DNA from: Acinetobacter tibetensis
Lineage (GTDB): Bacteria; Pseudomonadota; Gammaproteobacteria; Pseudomonadales; Moraxellaceae
Length of the DNA: 64,000 nt
Reading direction: 5' to 3'
Assembly (NCBI RefSeq): GCF_023824315.1
Contig: NZ_CP098732.1
Location: 1 to 64,000, forward strand
Numbering within the stretch: the first letter of the stretch is position 1; each line of letters starts with the position of its first letter. The notes under the pieces are model-generated. The model saw only the letters and a program-made list of their open reading frames with translations, was not told the origin of the DNA and did no database searches. Shown here one piece after another: positions 43,311 through 51,752 of this stretch. The position numbers and the translations under genes are program-made.

Positions 43311-44765
43311 ATGAGTACAGTGATGGGCATTCAATATCGTGATTTGGCACACCAGTTGGCACAGAAAATTTATGCGGGAGAATTGGGAGCAGGGCAGCGC
43401 TTGAGTTCGTTGCGTCAGTTTGCCCAGTCGCAACAGGTCAGTCTCAATACAGCCAAAAGTTGTTATGAACTATTAGAGGCACAAGGCTTAATTACGGCAA
43501 AACCTCAAGCAGGCTACTTTGTGCAACCACAAGCTTTGGCGGTGGCCGTGCCACAGCATGTCGATTTTGCGGTGACGGCGCGAGACGTTTCTAATCTAGA
43601 ACTACAAATAGAAATTCAAGAGGCCTCCATTCATGACCAAATGATTCACTTGGGTTCTATTCAACTTTCACCAAATTTAGTACCTATAGAGGCACTCCGC
43701 CGTTCTATTCAACGTGCGCTGAAACACAGTAAACCTGAAGATTTTTTGTATAGTGATAAACAGGGACATCGACGTTTAAGAGAGGCTTTGTCGGCACATT
43801 GGGCGGAAGATGGCATTTACATGGCACCCGAAGATATTTATATCAGCAATGGTTGCATGCCTGCTTTGTCGGTGGTGATTCAAACTATCACCCAAGAAGG
43901 CGATAGTATTATTGTACCGACACCCAACTTTAACGGGCAGTTGCAATTGTTGGCGAGTCTGAATCGTAAAATTGTGGAAGTTCCAGCGCATGCCAATGGC
44001 TTTGACCTGAATCGATTTGAACAGGCGATGCGTGATTCGGGGGCGAAAGCCTGCTTACTCACAGCCAATTTTCAGAACCCTCTGGGTTTTTGTTTAAGCC
44101 CTGCAGAAAAGGAAAAAATTGCTCAGTTGGCAGCTCAATATCAGTGCTATGTGATCGAGGATGATATTTATGCCGAATGTAGTTTTGATTTAAAACGTCC
44201 ATTGCCGATTCAATACTGGGATCGACAGGGTTATGTCATTTACTGTGGCTCGGTTTCCAAATCCTTATCTACTGCTTATCGGGTGGGATGGTTTTGCATG
44301 CCGTCACGTTTAAACCATTTACGTGCGCAACTTCTGACTCGACATGTTGCGGTGAATACTCCCTTACAATTGGGCTTGGCTGATCTGATTTATAGCCGTG
44401 CCTATCGAGAGCATTTAAACCGTTTAAAACCTTGTTTAATGCAGCAGGTCGAGCAATATCGGCAATTTTTAATACAGGCTTTTTCAGGTATAGACATTCG
44501 CTTGAATCAACCCAAAGGAGGCTATGCTTTGTGGTTACAGTTGCCTGAAGTCATTCATAGTTTGGATATGTATCATTATGCCCAACAGCAAGGCATTAGC
44601 ATTGTGCCTGGTATCGTTTTTGGAGAAGAGCAGCGTTATAAAAATTGCATCCGCCTGAATGCAGGTCATGAATTATCCGCCGAGATTCGCCAAGCAATTG
44701 AATGCTTGGCGGCTTGGACTCGGCGACAATTGGCTTATGTTGTGCTTGATTCGAAGTCGGCTTGA
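43311..44765 (+). CDS. MocR-type regulator (GntR HTH fused to aminotransferase fold)
   Basis: A 484-residue fusion: an N-terminal GntR winged helix (about 10-75, AGQRLSSLRQFAQSQQVSLN) and a class I aminotransferase-like domain binding PLP (about 110-470), with the Schiff-base Lys in CGSVSKSLSTAYRVGW near 325. Such regulators sense PLP or amino-acid adducts. The target is unknown. The converging alcohol dehydrogenase gene overlaps its 3' end by 31 bp. Confidence 0.9.
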   Translation: MSTVMGIQYRDLAHQLAQKIYAGELGAGQRLSSLRQFAQSQQVSLNTAKSCYELLEAQGLITAKPQAGYFVQPQALAVAVPQHVDFAVTARDVSNLELQIEIQEASIHDQMIHLGSIQLSPNLVPIEALRRSIQRALKHSKPEDFLYSDKQGHRRLREALSAHWAEDGIYMAPEDIYISNGCMPALSVVIQTITQEGDSIIVPTPNFNGQLQLLASLNRKIVEVPAHANGFDLNRFEQAMRDSGAKACLLTANFQNPLGFCLSPAEKEKIAQLAAQYQCYVIEDDIYAECSFDLKRPLPIQYWDRQGYVIYCGSVSKSLSTAYRVGWFCMPSRLNHLRAQLLTRHVAVNTPLQLGLADLIYSRAYREHLNRLKPCLMQQVEQYRQFLIQAFSGIDIRLNQPKGGYALWLQLPEVIHSLDMYHYAQQQGISIVPGIVFGEEQRYKNCIRLNAGHELSAEIRQAIECLAAWTRRQLAYVVLDSKSA

Positions 44766-45772
44766 AGCACAATGCGATAACGGGCTTGGCCTGAGTGCAA
44801 ACGCTCTATCGCCTGATTCAGTTGTGACATTGGGAACAATTCAATTTGTGGCGCAATGTTTTTACGCGCAGCGAACTTAAGCAGTTGACGTAATGCAGCA
44901 GGTGAACCTGTGGGTGAGCCTGTAATCGACTTTGCTCCACCAATCAGGCTACCCGCATTAAACTTGATCGGCTCTAAGGGTAGTCCTAACAGATGTATGG
45001 TGCCATTGGGTGCCAGTGTACTGATATACGCAGGCCAATTCAGCGTGACATTAACCGTACTGAGCAACAGATCAAATTTGCCTCGTTGGGTTTTCAGTGC
45101 ATCTACATCGCGGCTATTTACCACATGGTCTGCACCCATCGCTTTAAGTTCATCGGTCTTGTCCAGACTTGAAGTAAAAGCGGTTATTTCACAGCCCCAC
45201 GCTTTGAGTAACTTAATCGCGATATGCCCCAAGCCACCAATACCAATCACACCGACATGATGGGTGGCTTGAATATTATGCTTAAGTAAAGGGTCAAATA
45301 CGGTAATCCCTCCACAGAGCAGAGGACCTGCACTTTCTGGATCTAAGTCTTCTGGTAGCGGAATGACCCATTGCCATGCCGCTCGGACTTTATCGGCAAA
45401 GCCACCAGCATGACCCACAATGGTCGCAGTGCTGCCACTGCTACATAATACAGGCTGTCCAGCTACACATGGATCACAGTATTGACAGCTTTCCGCAGTC
45501 CAACCCAACCCTACACGTTGACCTATCTGTAGTCCTTTGGCTTCAGAACCCATTCTTAAAATAGTGCCAATGACTTCATGCCCTGCGATTACAGGGTAAA
45601 CGGAATTCCCCCATTCGTTGCCAATCACTGAAACATCAGAATGACAGAGTCCACAATATTCCACTTTAATTTCAACTTGATGGGCTTGAAGTTCGCCTGC
45701 ATCAAATTGAAAGGGGACCAGTGCTTCGCCTGCGTGTAGGGCGGCATAGCCATTGATCAGATTATTACTCAT
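44735..45772 (-). CDS. Zinc-dependent alcohol/aldehyde dehydrogenase (YahK/CAD-like)
   Basis: A 345-residue medium-chain dehydrogenase. Catalytic zinc ligands are in CGLCHSD (near 40) and GHEVIG, structural zinc Cys are in CQYCDPCVAGQPVLC (near 95-110), and the Rossmann motif is GIGGLGH (near 178). The sequence resembles E. coli YahK, a broad aldehyde reductase. It overlaps MocR at the 3' end and lies 12 bp from tag, with which it may be transcribed. Confidence 0.9.
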   Translation of the reverse strand: MSNNLINGYAALHAGEALVPFQFDAGELQAHQVEIKVEYCGLCHSDVSVIGNEWGNSVYPVIAGHEVIGTILRMGSEAKGLQIGQRVGLGWTAESCQYCDPCVAGQPVLCSSGSTATIVGHAGGFADKVRAAWQWVIPLPEDLDPESAGPLLCGGITVFDPLLKHNIQATHHVGVIGIGGLGHIAIKLLKAWGCEITAFTSSLDKTDELKAMGADHVVNSRDVDALKTQRGKFDLLLSTVNVTLNWPAYISTLAPNGTIHLLGLPLEPIKFNAGSLIGGAKSITGSPTGSPAALRQLLKFAARKNIAPQIELFPMSQLNQAIERLHSGQARYRIVLQADFESSTT

Positions 45773-45784
45773 GACGTCATCCTC

Positions 45785-46360
45785 TTATTTATGGGGGCTA
45801 TTTTTTGTATTTTTGGCAGGGCAATGGTCTTCGTGATCATCGACCATACCCACGGCTTGCATAAAGGCATAACAGGTGGTTGGCCCCACAAACTTGAAGC
45901 CCTTTTTCTTTAAGGCTTTGGACATTTGTTGGCTAATCTCAGTTTGTGCAGGTGCTGTTTTATAGTTGGGCACAGCATTCAGAATAGGGGTGTGGCTGAC
46001 AAAACTCCACAACCAATCCACGACATTTTCTTGTTGTTTCAGACTTTGCCAAGCCCGGGCATTCTCTCGAATGGCATGTAGTTTGCCAATGTGTCGAATG
46101 AGTCCAGCATCTTGTAATTTGGCTTCAAGCTCGGCATCGCTCAGCGCAGCAATCTGTTGAATCGGATGCTGAAAAAAATGCTGGCGATAACTTTCCCGTT
46201 TTTTCAGTACGGTAATCCAAGAGAGACCTGCTTGCTGTCCTTCGAGACAAAGCATTTCAAACAAATGTTGTTCGTCATGCACAGGTTGCCCCCATTCATG
46301 ATCATGGTAGGCAATGTAGAGAGGATCCTCGGTACACCAGCCACAGCGTTGTTTAGTCAT
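45785..46360 (-). CDS. tag: DNA-3-methyladenine glycosylase I
   Basis: Removes 3-methyladenine from alkylated DNA. The 191-residue protein has the Tag zinc site (Cys in RCGWC at 5-8, His in the C-terminal DHEDHC), the catalytic-region motif YHDHEWG near 18, and the base-recognition segment GPTTCYAFMQAVGMVDDH near 155. The final 12 residues are a lysine- and serine-rich tail. Confidence 0.95.
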   Translation of the reverse strand: MTKQRCGWCTEDPLYIAYHDHEWGQPVHDEQHLFEMLCLEGQQAGLSWITVLKKRESYRQHFFQHPIQQIAALSDAELEAKLQDAGLIRHIGKLHAIRENARAWQSLKQQENVVDWLWSFVSHTPILNAVPNYKTAPAQTEISQQMSKALKKKGFKFVGPTTCYAFMQAVGMVDDHEDHCPAKNTKNSPHK

Positions 46361-46385
46361 TGTTCCTCTCTATGTTGTTGTCGAT

Positions 46386-46631
46386 TTATAAAGTGAAGTC
46401 TACCCATTGGTCTGTTTTGTTGTTCCAATAGAATAAGGTGGCATGTTGTAAGTCGTTAAACGAAATCCAGAAATCTTTGCCTGATTTGTCTGCAAAACCT
46501 GTACTAATCAACAGGGCATCTTCGGTAATTTCCATGACCCAGCCCTGATAGCTTTGTCCTGCAACCACAATTTTTTGTTGATTGCCTGATTCTGCAAATT
46601 CAACCAGACGATTCATCAACACTTCAGACAT
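46386..46631 (-). CDS. Small conserved-looking protein of unknown function
   Basis: An 81-residue soluble protein with alternating hydrophobic strands (KIVVAGQSYQGWVMEITEDAL) that suggest a small beta-barrel such as an SH3- or Sm-like fold. This is inference, and no family is recognised. It lies between tag and an M23 peptidase gene, all on the minus strand with short gaps, so it is probably in the same transcript. Confidence 0.68.
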   Translation of the reverse strand: MSEVLMNRLVEFAESGNQQKIVVAGQSYQGWVMEITEDALLISTGFADKSGKDFWISFNDLQHATLFYWNNKTDQWVDFTL

Positions 46632-46649
46632 GTGTATTTCCTAAAAAAA

Positions 46650-47189
46650 TTAACGTAAATATGGAAAAGGATTGACTGCACCGCGGCCTTTGCCTTCTAA
46701 ATAAATGCCATAATGCAAATGGGGTGCAGTATGCCGAGCATTTCCGGTGTTGCCTACATAGCCAATCAGATCACCTTTTTTGACATAATCTCCAACGGCC
46801 AGTCCACGTTTGTGCTCATTTAAGTGTGCATAATAATGCCAAGAGCCACTGGGCCCCAACACCCAAATTACTTTACCACCCAAATTGTTATCGCGTAAGT
46901 CAGCAATTAATCCATCGGTAGTGCTATACACTTTGGTTCCACGTGGAGCCATAATGTCGATACCTTCATGTCGACGTCCCTGACTGCGTGAAGCGCCCCA
47001 TGTATCGCTCAATTGTTTGGTTTTAATATTTTGTACAGGAATCGGTAAGTTCGATTTAAGCGGCGTGCGTTGTAGGTCTTGAACAGTGGAGGGCGGCAGC
47101 CCAGAGCCTGTTTTCTTGGGTGTCGACGTACAGGCAGTGAGTACCAAAAAACTGATTGTTAAACTGCTAATCGCAAACTGACGAAGCAC
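46650..47189 (-). CDS. M23 (LytM-type) peptidase lipoprotein
   Basis: A 179-residue protein with a lipoprotein signal ending LTAC (Cys near 20), a proline-rich linker, and a LytM domain with zinc ligands in RHEGIDI (HxxxD) and HLHYG, plus the catalytic HYYAHL. It either cleaves peptidoglycan cross-links or activates amidases, like NlpD/EnvC. All ligands are present, so hydrolytic activity is plausible. It lies at the outer membrane, facing the periplasm. Confidence 0.9.
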   Translation of the reverse strand: MLRQFAISSLTISFLVLTACTSTPKKTGSGLPPSTVQDLQRTPLKSNLPIPVQNIKTKQLSDTWGASRSQGRRHEGIDIMAPRGTKVYSTTDGLIADLRDNNLGGKVIWVLGPSGSWHYYAHLNEHKRGLAVGDYVKKGDLIGYVGNTGNARHTAPHLHYGIYLEGKGRGAVNPFPYLR

Positions 47190-47254
47190 AATTTTTCCTT
47201 TTGATTATTGTGATTTTCAAGAAGCTAAACTTTCAGTTTCAGACTATGTCATAT

Positions 47255-48283
47255 CTATAAGGCAGAGATCAATTTTTTCATGGCTGTAGGCAGCCCCATT
47301 TGTGTAGCTTTTTGTGGCGTGTACCATGTGCCTGAGAGTTCAATTGCAATATGCTCTTTTTGTTCTGGTTCCACGTGGAAACAAATCGCCTCAAGTAACC
47401 AGGTAAAATGAGTAAAACTATGTGAGATTTGCGCACTATTGCTGTTTGGTTTTAGACCTAACATTTGTGTGGTTCGAGTCAATTCAGTACCATCGTCATA
47501 GATGGGGAGACTCCATAATCCGCCCCACAACCCAGAATTGGGGCGCTGTAACCATAGCCATTGATCTTGGCATTGCAATACCATGACTTGTGCCGATTTC
47601 ACAGGAACCGCTTTCTTGGGCTTTTTATACGGTAGTTCAGTTTCTAAGCCTTGTTGATGAGCTTTGCAATGTTGCTGCATTGGGCAATACAGACATAGCG
47701 GTTTTTTGGGGGTACAGATGGTTGCCCCTAAGTCCATAATGGCTTGGGTATAGTCATGATTCCGTTGTTCTGGGCAGAGTTGTTCCGCCAGTTGCCACAG
47801 GGCACGTTCATGGATTGGTTTGCTGAGATCATTTTCAATGGCAAAGAAACGGGCGAGTACGCGTTTTACGTTGCCATCCATAATCACGCCATATTGTCGT
47901 AATCCCAAGGACATTAATGCACCCGCCGTAGAGCGTCCGATGCCTGGCAGTGCCATCCATTCTTCTAAGCTGGTAGGGAAATGACCTTGTTGTGCCACAA
48001 TTGCTGCGGCCTTATGCAGATTACGCGCACGCGCATAGTAGCCTAAACCTGCCCAGTAAGGAGCAACATCATCCCAAGATGCTTGACCTAAATCTTCAAC
48101 AGTGGGGAAGCGTTGCACAAAACGTGCAAAATATTGGAGTACGGTTTTGACTTGTGTCTGTTGCAGCATAATCTCAGAAACCCATACTTGGTAAGGATTA
48201 TCTACCACTTGCCAAGGCAGGTCATGTCGACCATGCAGATCGAACCAAGCTAATAGTGCATCTGAGAAAGAAAACGAAGACAT
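47255..48283 (-). CDS. mutY: A/G-specific adenine DNA glycosylase
   Basis: Removes adenine paired with 8-oxoguanine. The 342-residue protein has the helix-hairpin-helix-GPD region (LPGIGRSTAGALMSLG, then MDGNVKRVLAR), the 4Fe-4S cluster cysteines in CTPKKPLCLYCPMQQHC near 195-211, and a C-terminal NUDIX-like domain (about 230-340) for 8-oxoG recognition. The start is ATG 48283 (MSSFSFSD). An extension to 48304 is open but poorly supported. Confidence 0.95.
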   Translation of the reverse strand: MSSFSFSDALLAWFDLHGRHDLPWQVVDNPYQVWVSEIMLQQTQVKTVLQYFARFVQRFPTVEDLGQASWDDVAPYWAGLGYYARARNLHKAAAIVAQQGHFPTSLEEWMALPGIGRSTAGALMSLGLRQYGVIMDGNVKRVLARFFAIENDLSKPIHERALWQLAEQLCPEQRNHDYTQAIMDLGATICTPKKPLCLYCPMQQHCKAHQQGLETELPYKKPKKAVPVKSAQVMVLQCQDQWLWLQRPNSGLWGGLWSLPIYDDGTELTRTTQMLGLKPNSNSAQISHSFTHFTWLLEAICFHVEPEQKEHIAIELSGTWYTPQKATQMGLPTAMKKLISAL

Positions 48284-48365
48284 GTGAACTCTATACAATT
48301 TCAAGCGACTTAGTATAGCGGAGCCGTACTGATTTTTGCTGAGTCCCGACAGGAAATTTAGGCAT

Positions 48366-48395
48366 AAAAAAATGATGCGATCGCATCATTTTTTT
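48366..48395. terminator. Terminator after the HIT gene, perfect palindrome
   Basis: A perfect 30-bp palindrome with arms AAAAAAATGATGCGA and TCGCATCATTTTTTT, just after the minus-strand HIT gene. It separates HIT from mutY. Confidence 0.85.
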
Positions 48396-48406
48396 ATGGT
48401 GGCAGA

Positions 48407-48772
48407 TTAAGCTTCGCTTAACATTCCCCAACGCGCATCGAGTTTTAGCGGTTGGTCATCGTAACGAGGGATAATGTGGATGTGCAAATGTTCAGATGCT
48501 TCACCAAACACGGAGCCATCGTTAAAGCCGACGTGAAAACCGGTAGGTTGATGACGAAGCTGTAGTTCATTGCGAGCCAGTTCTAAAAGTGACATTAAAC
48601 TTTTACGTTCTTTGTCAGTGACATCAAAGAAAGAGCTGACATGGCGTAGAGGGATAATGACGCAATGTCCTTTAGAGAGTGCATTTGGCTCAGGTAGAAT
48701 CACACCAAACTCATTTTTATCAATGATATCAAACTCATCAAAATTGCAGTATGGGCAGTTGTTCTCAGTCAT
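48407..48772 (-). CDS. HIT family nucleotide-binding protein
   Basis: A 121-residue protein with the histidine triad HLHIHIIPR near 96-104, which binds nucleotide phosphates. An N-terminal CPYC pair could bind zinc. HIT enzymes hydrolyse purine phosphoramidates or dinucleoside polyphosphates. The branch here is not certain. It follows the dienelactone hydrolase family gene on the same strand. Confidence 0.9.
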   Translation of the reverse strand: MTENNCPYCNFDEFDIIDKNEFGVILPEPNALSKGHCVIIPLRHVSSFFDVTDKERKSLMSLLELARNELQLRHQPTGFHVGFNDGSVFGEASEHLHIHIIPRYDDQPLKLDARWGMLSEA

Positions 48773-48847
48773 TATCTTGTCCTCTTAATAAAGTATTCAA
48801 ATTCAAAAATGATGTTGGATAAAGCCAACATCCGCGTTTCTATTTTT

Positions 48848-49588
48848 TTATTCAGCCAAACGACGTTGTAGTAGTTCATACATGGCTTCAAGCCCTTGTC
48901 GTTCCGCCTCAGCATTATAGCCTAAGTCTACACCATTGGCTTTGGCTCTTTCATCTGCTTGTGGGTTACTAAAACCATGTTTTGCATCTTCAAAGACAAT
49001 GACGTCATGTGGGACTTGAGCCGCATACATTTCTTCACGGAAATGCGCAACATCATCTAAGCTGACCATGCTATCGAGTTCACCGTGTAAGACCAAAATT
49101 TCAGCTTTGACTTGACCTGCTTGGGCAGGCGCTTGTGCTGACAGGTTGGCGTGGAAGGTCACGACAGCTTTCAGTTCAGCACCCGAACGTGCTAAATCCA
49201 AAATAACTTTACCTCCATAACAGAAGCCAATGGCAGCCAGTTTATCTGCATTTACCTCAGTTTGTGCAGCCAAAGTCGCTAAACCTGCTGACGCACGAGT
49301 CACAATGGTGTCTGGCGCTTGGAAGGTTTGCATCATCCATTCGTTGGCTTGCGCCGCAGATGTAGTCACATTTTTATCGCCATACATATCAATGGCAAAG
49401 GCTGCATAACCGTGTTCGGCCAGTTCGCGTGCACGTTGTTCTGTGTATTCATTGCGTCCCCACCATTCAGGTGCAACCAAAACACCTGCAACCGGTTTAG
49501 CCGTGCTTGGTGCAGCAAAATATCCAATTAAGCGCGTACCATCTGCGGCAGTATATTCGATTTCACGAGTTTGAATATTGGTGGTCAT
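48848..49588 (-). CDS. Dienelactone hydrolase family protein
   Basis: A 246-residue alpha/beta hydrolase. The nucleophile is the Cys of GFCYGG (near 123), with Asp in LHGELDSM and His in DAKHGF completing the triad, and an N-terminal EWWGRNEY oxyanion region. A Cys nucleophile is the dienelactone hydrolase mark. The true substrate is unknown, and no aromatic-degradation genes are adjacent. It has no signal peptide. Confidence 0.9.
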   Translation of the reverse strand: MTTNIQTREIEYTAADGTRLIGYFAAPSTAKPVAGVLVAPEWWGRNEYTEQRARELAEHGYAAFAIDMYGDKNVTTSAAQANEWMMQTFQAPDTIVTRASAGLATLAAQTEVNADKLAAIGFCYGGKVILDLARSGAELKAVVTFHANLSAQAPAQAGQVKAEILVLHGELDSMVSLDDVAHFREEMYAAQVPHDVIVFEDAKHGFSNPQADERAKANGVDLGYNAEAERQGLEAMYELLQRRLAE

Positions 49589-49800
49589 CCCTTAGTCCTT
49601 AGTATTATTGAGTACGAGAATTGAATGATTAAAGCATAAAATAATCCATGATTTTGAAAAAATAATGTCATGGCGCGGAAGAAGTGTAAAAAAACATCTG
49701 TCTATTTTTCTTAATTGGATTAAGTTATTGAAATTAAAATAAACTAATAAAATTTTTCATTGGATGAAAATAAAAAAATATGAGTAAAACGTGGAATTTT

Positions 49801-49827
49801 TATGCTTAAATTATCCGTTTAAGCATA
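49801..49827. repeat. 10-bp inverted repeat beside a terminator
   Basis: TATGCTTAAA (49801-49810) and TTTAAGCATA (49818-49827) are perfect arms with a 7-nt spacer, directly abutting the terminator at 49827-49856. Confidence 0.6.
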
Positions 49828-49856
49828 AAAAAAGAAGGAAAAATCCTTCTTTTTTT
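49827..49856. terminator. Terminator after the DUF1328 gene
   Basis: AAAAAAAGAAGGA and TCCTTCTTTTTTT around an AAAA loop. The T run suits the minus-strand DUF1328 gene. Confidence 0.8.
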
Positions 49857-49881
49857 ATGAAGTACATTTAATGACCGTATT

Positions 49882-50040
49882 CTAAACTTTCCCTCTAGAG
49901 ATGAAGCCAACGATAGCTAAAATGACGGCAACGACCAATAAGATCACCGCAAAGTCTTTGGATAGCCCTGCAACACCACCAAAGCCGAGTAAGCTTGCAA
50001 TTAATGCAATCACTGCAAAAATAATCGCCCAACGGAACAT
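49882..50040 (-). CDS. DUF1328 (YtjA) small membrane protein
   Basis: A 52-residue protein of two hydrophobic helices (about 4-25 and 29-47) joined by GGVAGLSKD, beginning [12 protein letters not shown] and ending SRGKV. This is the DUF1328/YtjA pattern, small inner-membrane proteins often linked to stress. The ATG at 50040 follows GGAG with good spacing, and TATACT about 40 bp further up is a likely -10. An AGGTTC/GAACCT inverted repeat lies next to that promoter. Confidence 0.88.
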   Translation of the reverse strand: MFRWAIIFAVIALIASLLGFGGVAGLSKDFAVILLVVAVILAIVGFISRGKV

Positions 50041-50228
50041 AAGTTTTCTCCATGTTGTTGTTGTCTTGCACTCAGTATAGGTTCGGGTGAACCTTTAGAA
50101 TGTTGATCTTTTGTCTAAAAAATGTTCGCATATTTGAGTAAGTCTATGATTTAACGTAAAAGAGATTGCTGCATTGTTGCAGGAATTTATTGATATAATA
50201 ATGATGTTATTTTTAGTTTTTGCCCACC

Positions 50229-50681
50229 ATGTCTAGTGAATTACGCCCGCAGTTCTGGAAAAAATATCCGCTTGAAGCTCTGACTACTCAAGAGTGGGAG
50301 GCTTTATGCGATGGTTGTGGCTTATGCTGCCTGGTGAAATTAGAGGATGAAGATACGCAAGAAGTTGCGTATACCAAAGTCGCGTGCAAACTACTGGATT
50401 GTACAACTGCACGTTGTAGCAACTATCCTGAACGCTTAGATTATGTCCCAGATTGTATTCAATTGACGCCAGAGAAATTAAGACAGATTCATTGGTTGCC
50501 TGCGAGTTGTGCATATCGGCGTTTAAATGAAGGAAAAAGTTTACCTTCATGGCATTATTTAAATACAGATTCGCGGCAGAGTGTCATTCAAGCCAGAAAA
50601 TCGGCAGCAGGTCGTTGTATCTCTGAGACCGAAGTCGATGAAGAACAGATTGATGAATATATTGTGCGTTGGGTACGTTAA
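50229..50681 (+). CDS. YcgN family cysteine-cluster protein (UPF0260)
   Basis: A 150-residue protein with conserved cysteines in CDGCGLCC (near 28-35), in CKLLDCTTARC (near 56-66), and in later single positions, suggesting a metal or iron-sulfur site, probably of the CxxCxxxCC zinc/iron-chelate domain type. The role is unknown. The start is ATG 50229 rather than the TTG at 50220. There is no clear ribosome site. Confidence 0.88.
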   Translation: MSSELRPQFWKKYPLEALTTQEWEALCDGCGLCCLVKLEDEDTQEVAYTKVACKLLDCTTARCSNYPERLDYVPDCIQLTPEKLRQIHWLPASCAYRRLNEGKSLPSWHYLNTDSRQSVIQARKSAAGRCISETEVDEEQIDEYIVRWVR

Positions 50682-50708
50682 CCCACAGATAAAACAAGAT
50701 GTTTAATT

Positions 50709-50727
50709 GATAATGATTCTTAATACA
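50709..50727 (+). promoter_or_regulatory. Fur-box-like site upstream of the esterase
   Basis: GATAATGATTCTTAATACA matches the first half of the Fur consensus GATAATGAT exactly and the second half partly. It lies about 40 bp before the esterase start. Confidence 0.55.
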
Positions 50728-50767
50728 GATATTATTTGATCTCTTTGTGGGTTGTAGAGGTCTGGTC

Positions 50768-51670
50768 GTGTTTCATTTCTCATACAAGTCTGCACTGTTG
50801 CTGGTATGTGGCTTTAGCTTACTGATCCATGCAGAAGTGCAGGCAAAACCGAATTTAGCCCCGTTAAAAGCCAATATTGCAGAACAGGGCTCTGCCTACT
50901 ATCAGTTTCAGGTGAACTATTTCCAATCTGCCGATCAGCAGCGTCGTTATAAAGTCTGGTTAGGTCTTCCGCGCCAACAAACAGCAAGAGTCTCTCCTGC
51001 ATTATTCATGCTCGACGGTAATTCGGCGATGTCTTATTTGTCTGAAGATGTATTGCAGCATTTGGCAAGGCGTGAAGCGCCAGTTTTGGTTGCAATTGGC
51101 TATGACACCAACTTGCCTTTTGATACAGCAGCACGTGCTTTCGATTATACCCCAACAGATGAAACTGGAAAAATTACAGCAGATCCCCGTCGACCTGAGC
51201 GCTTAAGTGGGGGCAGTGCAGAATTCCGTGAAGTCTTATTCAGCCAAATTCAACCTTGGGTGGCTGGACAGATTAAATTAGATCCTCAACGGCAAGCTTT
51301 ATGGGGACATTCTTATGGCGGGCTATTTGTATTAGATAGTTTGATGCACGCTCAATACTTCAGCCATTATTTTGCTGCAAGTCCGTCTTTGTCGTGGGCG
51401 GATGGCCGTATTCTGAAAAATATGCAAAGGAAGACAGTGTCGCATGATCAGACCCAAGCTTTATGGATTATGGAAGGGGATTTAGCACAACATCATCCTG
51501 CGACAAAAAGCCCAAATTTTAATCCGAGAACTGTGCAAGAGAATCGAGATGTGATTGCACATTTTCAACAACAAGGGGTACAAAGCAAACTGTTGCTTTA
51601 TCCAAATTTAAGTCATGGACAAATGTTTGCAGCGTCATTGTTGGATATTTTAAATTACCATCTATTCTAA
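50768..51670 (+). CDS. Secreted alpha/beta hydrolase, siderophore-esterase-like
   Basis: A 300-residue protein with a signal peptide (to about VQA at 26), then an esterase domain of the IroE/Fes group: an oxyanion-region FMLDGNSAM, the nucleophile elbow GHSYGG (Ser near 185) and a C-terminal HGQ (NLSHGQMF). The start is GTG 50768, preceded by AGAGG. A GTG at 50747 is less likely. With the Fur-like box upstream, cleavage of an iron-loaded siderophore in the periplasm is the best inference. No siderophore biosynthesis genes are in the window. Confidence 0.85.
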   Translation: MFHFSYKSALLLVCGFSLLIHAEVQAKPNLAPLKANIAEQGSAYYQFQVNYFQSADQQRRYKVWLGLPRQQTARVSPALFMLDGNSAMSYLSEDVLQHLARREAPVLVAIGYDTNLPFDTAARAFDYTPTDETGKITADPRRPERLSGGSAEFREVLFSQIQPWVAGQIKLDPQRQALWGHSYGGLFVLDSLMHAQYFSHYFAASPSLSWADGRILKNMQRKTVSHDQTQALWIMEGDLAQHHPATKSPNFNPRTVQENRDVIAHFQQQGVQSKLLLYPNLSHGQMFAASLLDILNYHLF

Positions 51671-51752
51671 TGGCATCTTCAGCATTCAGCTATTCAGTCT
51701 GCTTGGCATTCCAGTGTAGACTAGAACCACCTTCATTGGCTGAAATAACCAT

